A stretch of DNA of 64,000 nucleotides. Origin: Streptomyces cinnamoneus (GTDB lineage Bacteria > Actinomycetota > Actinomycetes > Streptomycetales > Streptomycetaceae). Under the pieces are notes generated by a model, which searched no databases, had not been told where the DNA came from, and saw only the letters and a program-made list of their open reading frames with translations. Below are positions 58,214 to 64,000 of the stretch, piece by piece; the stretch's first letter is position 1, and each line of letters starts with the position of its first letter. Both the position numbers and the translations under genes were made by a program. The DNA lies in assembly GCF_014650495.1 (NCBI RefSeq), contig NZ_BMVB01000005.1, forward strand, positions 186,001-250,000, read 5' to 3'.

Positions 58214-58749
58214 ACCAGATGCGCACCCGCCTCCTCCTGGGCCTGTCCCTGCTCTCCACTGGTCTGCTTGCCGGAGCCTTCGGCTACGGCGCCGCCAACC
58301 TGGTCCCCACCTTCAACTCCGTGCCGATCGACATGAGACTCGACTTCCACACCGAGCTGATGAAGACGAACGGGATCACCATGCAGGGGGCGATGGCGGT
58401 CTCGGCCCTCAGCGCCCTCACCCTGGCCGCCCTGACACGCGGACGAGCCCGGGTCCTCGCAGCCAACGCAGGGCTCCTGACCGTCGCGTCCTTCCTGATC
58501 ACCCGGTTCGGGAATGTCCCGATCAACGGCCGCATCAAGCAGTGGGCCGCCACCGCGCCACCGGCCGACCATGCGGAGATCCTGAGCCGCTGGGAACTGT
58601 TCAACGATGCCCGTACCTGCACTGCCGCAGCTGCGTTCACCATCCTGATCTCTGTTGCCCTGCGCCAGACAGGCGTGCGACCGAGCACCACTGAACCCAC
58701 CGCCGTCATCTCGACAGGCCGATGCGTCGACCCTGGCGAACCCGTATGA
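58210..58749 (+). CDS. DUF1772 (anthrone-oxygenase-like) membrane protein
   Basis: 179 residues from ATG 58210 (GAGGAAG upstream, stop-start overlap with the gene before). Four hydrophobic segments: residues about 7-30, 60-80, 85-105 and 145-165. NVPINGRIKQW and LFNDARTCTAAAAF fit DUF1772. The family includes anthrone oxygenases, but most members are uncharacterised. Confidence 0.82.
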   Translation: MNQMRTRLLLGLSLLSTGLLAGAFGYGAANLVPTFNSVPIDMRLDFHTELMKTNGITMQGAMAVSALSALTLAALTRGRARVLAANAGLLTVASFLITRFGNVPINGRIKQWAATAPPADHAEILSRWELFNDARTCTAAAAFTILISVALRQTGVRPSTTEPTAVISTGRCVDPGEPV

Positions 58750-59081
58750 GGGCGCGATCCGTGCCACACCACATTGGTCACCGATCACCGGGTACAGCTG
58801 ATCCACTGGCAACCCGTCAAGGAGACACGGCCTAGCCGTGGCGGTAGCCAAACGGCATGTGCACGGTACGGCCCATAACCGGGCGCGGGCGTCCAAGCCC
58901 GGGGGCCAGGTGGCGCCCCAGCCGCTGTTGCCGCCGGGCTCGCCGGCGGCCCAGAGGCTGGTACGGAGGTGCGCGACGGCGGAGGCGGCCTGGTTCTTGC
59001 TGGTGTGGACGAGGCGGATCGCGCTCAGGGCGGTGTGGCAGTCCAGTGCCGGCCCCTTCGCGGCCCTGGACACCCGACCGG
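58750..59081. other. 332-base gap without a recognisable gene
   Basis: A minus-strand frame (ALDCHTALSAIRLVHTSKNQ) looks weakly protein-like but has no family and no clear start. No strong hairpin is seen. Confidence 0.4.
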
Positions 59082-60347
59082 TCACCGTAGGAAGAAGCGC
59101 TTCATCCTGCGGGGCAGTCGCAGTCCGGCCTCCATGAGCTGTCGTCGCTCAGCGCGCGGCCGTAGGTCCGCACCGATCACCAGTTCATCCAGAAGGTGCT
59201 TTTCGCCCCGTTCGGCAAAGGATCGAACCAAGCGGGCAAGCTCGTCAATTGGGGTGTTAGTGGATGCTTCGTCGAGAACCACCTGGGCGAACGGAACGTC
59301 TTCGTACCGGTCCTCACCCGACGGGCTCTTCGAAAGGTAGAAGATCCGTTCCTTGGGGACCATCCCAGGGAGTACGGAGAGCTGCCGCAGCCGTAAGGCG
59401 TCGCAGTGCTCGGCTAAAGCGATCAGGAGGCGTCGGGCGTCCCGGCTCCTTCCCGCTTGCATGAGGGCAATGTAGAAGTCCTTGACGGTGGCAGGAGATG
59501 CCTTCTCGGCAATCCGCCGGATCAAGCCGTCAGCCTGGCCATCCCGGCTCGTGTCGCGCAGCTCGGCGAGCGCCTCGACGGCTCCCTCACAAGTCTGCTC
59601 TACTCCGGGGCCGAGCCACGGGAAGCCGTTTTCGTACTCCCGCGCATAGGGCCCGGCGTCGCCTTCCCAGCGCTGCAGCTCGCCGGCGGTAGCCCGGGCC
59701 ATCTCCTCCGCATGCCGGACGTCGTCTTGCTGGAGGCGCAAGATCGCCCCGGTCTGGGCGACGAGGTCTTCCAGCTCGGCGACCCGGCGCAGCGCACTGT
59801 CCCGCTCCGCCTCCAGCTGCCGTATCTGTTCCTGCCGGTCTTGACGGTCCAGCGCACTCGCCTGCCGCAGCTGCTTGATCTCCTCTTCGGCGCGGTGCCG
59901 GTGTTCACGTTCGCATTTGAGCTCTTCTTGCAGGGCAGCGAGGGAGCGAGCGGTGTTGGCCTGCTGGTGGTGCAGTTTCTCCTGCAGTTCTGCGACTTCG
60001 TACGCCCGGGCGGACAGCGGTCCTTTCGAGCGGGCGGCGACGTACAGCAGGGCGCGGCTCTCCTGTGCGGCTTCCTCGACGGAATGCTCGGTGTCCTGAT
60101 CGGCCAGGAGGCGGTGAAGCCGGGTGAGTAGCTGCGGCTCCGGAAGGCTCTGGCCCGACAGGTAGCGCGAAAGCCGGGTGGCGTCCACAGAGAGTTTCGC
60201 GGCTAGGTCGGTAGAGGTCATCCCCGTCCGCTGGCGCAAGTCGCGCAGATGCTCAGCGAAGGCCCGTTCCTCTCTCCTGAGCCCGCCGCTGAGCGGCGCT
60301 AACGCACGGGGTCGCGGCCCGATGGCTTGTTCCTGGTACTCCGTCAC
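59082..60347 (-). CDS. Helix-turn-helix protein with long coiled coil
   Basis: 421 residues from GTG 60347, with AGGAG just upstream; an ATG at 60392 lacks one. Residues about 27-85 are an XRE/HTH_31-type DNA-binding domain (LRDLRQRTGMTSTDLAAKL, DATRLSRYLSGQSLPEPQLL). Residues about 125-220 are a charged coiled coil. The remaining 200 residues form a helical domain (FYIALMQAGRSRDARRLLIA) without a named family. This layout is common in streptomycete accessory DNA, next to signalling ATPases. A regulator or sensor role is inferred. Confidence 0.8.
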   Translation of the reverse strand: MTEYQEQAIGPRPRALAPLSGGLRREERAFAEHLRDLRQRTGMTSTDLAAKLSVDATRLSRYLSGQSLPEPQLLTRLHRLLADQDTEHSVEEAAQESRALLYVAARSKGPLSARAYEVAELQEKLHHQQANTARSLAALQEELKCEREHRHRAEEEIKQLRQASALDRQDRQEQIRQLEAERDSALRRVAELEDLVAQTGAILRLQQDDVRHAEEMARATAGELQRWEGDAGPYAREYENGFPWLGPGVEQTCEGAVEALAELRDTSRDGQADGLIRRIAEKASPATVKDFYIALMQAGRSRDARRLLIALAEHCDALRLRQLSVLPGMVPKERIFYLSKSPSGEDRYEDVPFAQVVLDEASTNTPIDELARLVRSFAERGEKHLLDELVIGADLRPRAERRQLMEAGLRLPRRMKRFFLR

Positions 60348-60475
60348 TGCTCTCTCCTGATTGCCCCGCGCAAGTTGCTGGGGGTGCCGCAAGATGGTCT
60401 TGCTCTCTGCCTCAAGGGTGGTGCAACGCGGTGAGGTTGACCCTAGCCGGACCGTCCGGCTGGAAGGAGACCGCG

Positions 60476-60739
60476 ATGTCCACTACCTCCTCGCCACAGC
60501 CGTCCCGGCCGATAGACGAGCTGCAGGCCGGTGCCGTCCGCCTCACCGTTGAGCGACCCCGATTCGGGCCGGCCATCGGTGCCATGCCAAGGGGGCGGGG
60601 AGCGGCCGGCGCCGCCAGGGGACCACGGGTACGCCGCCGGGCAAAGACGCTGGTCTGGCGCGCCGCGCTCGGCGCCGCCTACGCGGCCGGCACGGCCCTG
60701 GCAACGGCCGCCGGGCACTGGCTCGTCACCTGGTTCTGA
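60476..60739 (+). CDS. Small protein with C-terminal membrane helix
   Basis: 87 residues from ATG 60476 behind GGAAGGAGA. A basic middle (RGPRVRRRAKTLVWRAALG) is followed by one hydrophobic helix AAYAAGTALATAAGHWLV and ends VTWF. It is divergent from the HTH/coiled-coil gene. Function is unknown; it may be a small membrane partner of its neighbours. Confidence 0.55.
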   Translation: MSTTSSPQPSRPIDELQAGAVRLTVERPRFGPAIGAMPRGRGAAGAARGPRVRRRAKTLVWRAALGAAYAAGTALATAAGHWLVTWF

Positions 60740-60803
60740 CGGAGCCTGCACCAGGGGGAGCAGCCGGGAGTCCAAAGTTCTGCTGAACTGCTGAGAATCA
60801 GAG

Positions 60804-60833
60804 TTGAATTAAGTTGCTTGTTCTGCTTAAGAT
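60804..60833 (+). promoter_or_regulatory. Candidate promoter for the RAMA/zeta operon
   Basis: TTGAAT, 18 bases, then TAAGAT fits a vegetative actinomycete promoter (-10 of the TAxRRT form) in a strikingly A+T-rich patch (60770-60850). The patch also holds palindromes (GTTCTGCTGAAC, TTAAG...CTTAA) that could bind a regulator. The RAMA gene starts 54 bases later. Confidence 0.45.
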
Positions 60834-60886
60834 CAAAGCGGAAGTAAGCGAAAGGGCCCCTTGAGCCACCACCGGCAGGAGACCGC

Positions 60887-61288
60887 ATGGCCACGCTCAG
60901 CATCCACTTCGACCCCGCCGTCATCGCCCGCCTCACGAGCGCAAGCGGCGACGACACCATCCACGTCACCTTGTCCCTCGGCGGTGAGTCCCCCGTCGCG
61001 CCGTCCGCGCCCGTCATCCCGCACGGACCGCTCGCCGCTCTAATGCAGGCGGGGCTGCTGGCGCCGGACACCGTCCTCACCTTCCACCAGCGCCGCGCCA
61101 ACCGGTCGGGCCGCGCCGTCGTGACCGCCGACGGCCAGCTCATCGTCGACGGCCACCCCTCGCCCTTCCCCTCCCCGTCGAAGGCAGCGGAAGCCGTCAC
61201 GGGCAACATCATCAACGGCTGGACCCTATGGCACACGCCCGACGGCTCCACCCTGGACCAGCTGCGCCAGAAGCTGGATGCCCAGTAG
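60887..61288 (+). CDS. RAMA-domain protein
   Basis: 133 residues. The C-terminal two-thirds (LMQAGLLAPDTVLTFHQRRA, DGQLIVDGHPSPFPSPSKAA, NGWTLWHTPDG) is a RAMA domain, the small fold associated with restriction/methylase proteins and thought to bind modified DNA. The N-terminal 40 residues are a short beta region. The gene directly precedes the zeta-toxin gene, with which it overlaps by 11 bases if the upstream ATG of that gene is used. Confidence 0.75.
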   Translation: MATLSIHFDPAVIARLTSASGDDTIHVTLSLGGESPVAPSAPVIPHGPLAALMQAGLLAPDTVLTFHQRRANRSGRAVVTADGQLIVDGHPSPFPSPSKAAEAVTGNIINGWTLWHTPDGSTLDQLRQKLDAQ

Positions 61289-61382
61289 GCAGCCCGGCCG
61301 TTGCGTCCGCTGCATCATCGCGCGCGGACGGAACGGCCCACCGAATCGGACAAATTATCTCGAACACAGCCGGGAGACATTG

Positions 61383-63212
61383 GTGGAGAAGTACGGCGAG
61401 TTACTCGCCGAGGTGATCGTGCCAGGGCTGACGGCGGGCGCGGTGACGCAGGAGCACCCGGTGGTGGTGTTCGTCGCCGGGCAGGCCGGCAGCGGCAAGA
61501 CGCTCGTGATGGACCTGGTGCACGCCGCCCTTGAACAGCGGGGCGGCGCGGTGAGGGTGGACCGGGACACGTACAAGGCCGTCCACCCGCACTACCCCAG
61601 CTTCCTGGTGGATGACGTACGGACGGCCGGGGTGCGGGTGGGGCCGGAGACCTACCACTGGCAGGCCGAAGTCGAAGCCCGCGCCCGCACGGGCCGCTAC
61701 GACGTGGTGGCCGAGGAGGCCATGGCCGACCCGGCCGCGTGGCTCGCCACAGTGGCCACCTACCGCAGGGCCGGCTACCGGGTCGAGGTGGTCGCCCTGG
61801 CGGTGCCGGAGGCCGTGTCGCAGCTCGGTGTGCTGGACCGGTACCTGCGCCTCGCCGAAGAAGGCCGGGCCCGGTACGTGGGGTGGAACAACCGCGACGC
61901 CTGCGTATCCGCGCTGCCCGACGCCCTTGCCGACATCGAGGCCGGGCGCCTGGCCGACCAGGTCGTCGTCGTCCGGCGCGCCGGCGAAGTCCTGTACTCC
62001 AACGAGCTCACGCCCGGCGGCCGGTGGCGCCGCCCGGCGGGCGCGCGCCAGGCGCTGCTGGCCGAGCGGGCACGCCGGTGGAGCGCGGCGGAGACCGGCG
62101 CCTTCCGCCGCCAGCTCGCCGACGCCGACCGGCGTGCGCACGATGCGCGGCTGCCCGACGACTGGTCGCTGGCCGTGCGGCGCGACGCCGAGCGCGCCGC
62201 CGCGCTGGCCGAGCCGCTGCGGCGCACCGCGCAGGCCCGGCGCCAGGCGCCCGGCACGGACTACCACCGGCTCTCCGCCGAGGAGCACCGCTTCATCTTC
62301 GACGAACTGATCGCCCCGTCCCTGCTGGCGGGCATCACGCCGCAGAAGCGACCGGTCGCGGTGTACGTGCTGGGCCAGCCGGGCTCCGGCAAGACCAGCA
62401 TGACGCCGATGCTGCGCCGCGCGCTGCGCGGCCGGCCGACCCGGATCAGCGGCGACGACTTCAAGGTCCAGCACCCGGACTACCTGACGTTGCTCGAGGA
62501 AGAGCCCCGTACGGCCAGCGTCCGGATCCGGGCCGACTACCGGGCCTGGCAGGCGATGGCCGAGGCGTATGTACGCGAGCGGCGCGGTGACGTCGTCATC
62601 GAGATCGCCCCCGGCAGCACGGCCTCGTTCGTCGAGGAGGCGATGCTCTACCGGCGGGCGGGCTACCGGGTGGAGCTGGTGGTGCTGGCCGTGCGGGCGG
62701 CGGACTCCCGGCAGGGCACCGCGGCCCGCTACGCCGAGGTGAGCCGGCGCGGCGGGCCTGCCCGGTTCACCACCGCCGATGGGCATGACCGCCACTTCGC
62801 GGCGCTCGCCGGTGCGGTGGAGGCTGCCGAGCAGATGCCGGTGGCCGACTCGGTGATGGTGTGGAGGCGCGACGGAACTGTCGTCTACCGCAACGAACGC
62901 ACCCAGAGCGGTTCCTGGGCGCGGCCTGCGGGAGCGGTACAGGCTCTGCTCGCCGAGCAGACCCGCCCCTACACGACCCAGGAGGCGGCACGGTTCTGGG
63001 CGGTTCATCGCCGCCTGCGCGCCGCGCTGCCGCACTACCGCCATGACGTGGAGGACATCGCCCGCCTGGCACGGCCGCTGATGCCCGAGCCACTGCAGCC
63101 GCGACGGCTTCCCGGCCCCGCCGCCGTAGCCGCTCTCCCACTGCCCCGGGACAAAGCCGACCCGTACAGCTACGCCCCCGGCGACCCCAACTCCTCCAGA
63201 CGGGCAGCGTAA
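61383..63212 (+). CDS. Zeta toxin protein with two tandem kinase domains
   Basis: 609 residues from GTG 61383 (GGGAGA five bases upstream). An in-frame ATG at 61278, inside the end of the RAMA gene, would add 35 residues. Domain 1: Walker A VFVAGQAGSGKTLVMD near residue 35, VDRDTYKAVHPHYPSF near 65. Domain 2: VLGQPGSGKTSMTPM near 335, ISGDDFKVQHPDYLTLL near 360. Both keep the P-loop lysine, the D-x-x-K-x-x-HP segment for the sugar-nucleotide substrate, and the following E-(E/I)-A region. Usual zeta toxins phosphorylate UDP-N-acetylglucosamine and carry one domain of about 270 residues. Two complete copies in one chain are unusual. The C-terminus overlaps a convergent small gene by 43 bases. 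Confidence 0.87.
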   Translation: MEKYGELLAEVIVPGLTAGAVTQEHPVVVFVAGQAGSGKTLVMDLVHAALEQRGGAVRVDRDTYKAVHPHYPSFLVDDVRTAGVRVGPETYHWQAEVEARARTGRYDVVAEEAMADPAAWLATVATYRRAGYRVEVVALAVPEAVSQLGVLDRYLRLAEEGRARYVGWNNRDACVSALPDALADIEAGRLADQVVVVRRAGEVLYSNELTPGGRWRRPAGARQALLAERARRWSAAETGAFRRQLADADRRAHDARLPDDWSLAVRRDAERAAALAEPLRRTAQARRQAPGTDYHRLSAEEHRFIFDELIAPSLLAGITPQKRPVAVYVLGQPGSGKTSMTPMLRRALRGRPTRISGDDFKVQHPDYLTLLEEEPRTASVRIRADYRAWQAMAEAYVRERRGDVVIEIAPGSTASFVEEAMLYRRAGYRVELVVLAVRAADSRQGTAARYAEVSRRGGPARFTTADGHDRHFAALAGAVEAAEQMPVADSVMVWRRDGTVVYRNERTQSGSWARPAGAVQALLAEQTRPYTTQEAARFWAVHRRLRAALPHYRHDVEDIARLARPLMPEPLQPRRLPGPAAVAALPLPRDKADPYSYAPGDPNSSRRAA

Positions 63213-63460
63213 CGGGCGTTGAGCTGGGCCATCTCCTCGCCGCCGGCCTCCTCCAGGCGCGCCTGGTCCTGCATGCACTCCCGGTGCTCGGCGATCAGCT
63301 GCTCCATCCTGGCCGTGTCGGGGGCAGGCGAGCGGCGCTCGGCCAGGATTTCCCGGCTGTACCAGGCGATCACCCGCCCCACCGTCTCAAAGGCGACTCC
63401 ATAGCTGACCGTGCTGGTCGGCTCGGAGGAGTTCGGGGTGGGGGATGCCGGATCGTGCAC
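63170..63460 (-). CDS. Small helical protein, candidate antitoxin of the zeta protein
   Basis: 96 residues from GTG 63460; a GTG at 63520 is also in frame, and neither has a strong ribosome site. TSTVSYGVAFETVGRVIAWY is followed by two helices (MEQLIAEHRECMQDQARLEE, MAQLNARYAARLEEL). Short proteins of this style sit beside zeta-toxin genes in streptomycetes. It is convergent with, and overlaps, the zeta gene, so antisense effects are also possible. The antitoxin role is inferred from position and size. Confidence 0.6.
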   Translation of the reverse strand: MHDPASPTPNSSEPTSTVSYGVAFETVGRVIAWYSREILAERRSPAPDTARMEQLIAEHRECMQDQARLEEAGGEEMAQLNARYAARLEELGSPGA

Positions 63461-63615
63461 GGGAGCCAACCTTCGGGGACGAAAAGGATCATTGTCGGCC
63501 GTGGGCGATTTCCCGTCCACTACCGGCGACTATCGGGCCGCACCCCCACCAGAGTGCCGCCACGGCACGCCGCGCGTCATAGGTTGGGAGCGAGACGATC
63601 CCCATTGGGGGGACC

Positions 63616-64000
63616 ATGGCCGACCTGCGTGCGCTGTTCAGCTCCAACAACCCGGCGTTCGACGCCGTGGAGGCGTTCACCGACCGGCAGCACCAGTGGG
63701 CCCTGGTGGCCGCCGCGCTGGAGGAGCACCTGCGGCGCACCACCGGCCCCGCCTTCGACGTGGAAGACCTCGAAGCAACCCCGCACGAATGTGATCGTCT
63801 TTCATGGCGTGGGCGGCGTCGGCAAGACCACCCTGCTCCGCAAGGTCGAAGCCGCGCTGAGTGCCGCCGAGCACCGCCCCGACCAGTGGGGCGCAGCACC
63901 CGCCTGGGCGCAGCGGCTGCTGCCCATCCGGATCGACCTGGCCCGCTCCGCCTCGACCGGCTCGGATTTCGAGCGGGTCGTCCTGACGATCCGTCTCGCG
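63616..64000 (+). pseudogene. P-loop (STAND-like) ATPase, N-terminus, frameshifted and cut by window end
   Basis: ATG 63616 behind GGGGGGA opens MADLRALFSSNNPAFDAV and continues to EDLEAT. At a CCCC run (63779-63782) the sense frame shifts: the next phase reads NVIVFHGVGGVGKTTLLRKV, a Walker A motif, then LLPIRIDLARSASTGSDFER to the edge. One C fewer restores a single frame (EDLEATRTNVIVF). This is either a sequencing error or a real frameshift. Large P-loop ATPases of this type act as regulators or defence switches. Confidence 0.6.

Noticed and set aside
60796..60830. tRNA or small RNA gene in the A+T-rich patch
   Set aside because: The palindromes do not form a cloverleaf and no CCA-type end is seen. 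A promoter or operator explains them better. No tRNA was recognised anywhere in the window.

Overview
The DNA is very GC-rich, most genes use GTG or ATG starts behind GGAGG-like ribosome sites, and the gene families (mycothiol-type DinB enzymes, HxlR and LysR regulators, modular type I PKS, many P450s, DUF6233-like and zeta-toxin proteins) point to a Streptomyces or close actinomycete. The abundance of decayed genes and transposon fragments suggests an accessory region such as a chromosome arm or a large plasmid. This is an inference from content only.

Left part (1-17.4 kb): a nucleoside-deoxyribosyltransferase-like reading frame runs without a stop into a Ppx/GppA phosphatase, probably through one extra base. 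Next come the 3' end of a dead group II intron and a DUF4157 (HELTH) protein. An alpha/beta hydrolase follows, then a ferredoxin / ferredoxin reductase / P450 operon and a run of small-molecule enzymes (NmrA-like, HSL-type esterase, RidA-like, GNAT, SDR) with HxlR control. Two secreted proteins close the block: a CdtB-like nuclease with a ricin-type lectin tail, and a lipoprotein. Remnants of at least eight other genes lie between them.

Centre (17.4-40.6 kb, all minus strand): a compact polyketide cluster reads P450 - PKS A (modules 1 and 2) - P450 - PKS B (module 3) - PKS C (module 4 plus thioesterase) - P450. Domains are KS-AT-DH-KR-ACP / KS-AT-KR-ACP / KS-AT-DH-KR-ACP / KS-degenerate AT-ACP-TE. 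Module 1 looks methylmalonyl-specific, and modules 2 and 3 malonyl-specific. The AT of the last module has lost its catalytic serine and its small subdomain. There is no loading module, no pathway regulator and no transporter in view. A run of Pro-Glu repeats separates KS2 from AT2.

Right of the cluster (41-48.5 kb): a small secreted protein, then a group II PLP-dependent amino-acid decarboxylase followed by an unusual P450-like protein that lacks the normal I-helix motif. After these lie remnants of a ketosynthase, a Gp37/Gp68 (DUF5131) protein and a tautomerase, and then an MBL-fold hydrolase with a LysR regulator.

Right end (49-64 kb): a graveyard of transposase pieces (Tn3, ISL3, IS5) mixed with conflict-type genes. 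These are a membrane NACHT NTPase, an HTH/coiled-coil protein, a RAMA-domain protein overlapping or closely preceding a zeta toxin with two complete kinase domains, a small convergent gene that could be its antitoxin, and the frameshifted start of a P-loop (STAND-like) ATPase cut by the window end. A LysR / DinB / DUF1772 unit sits among them.
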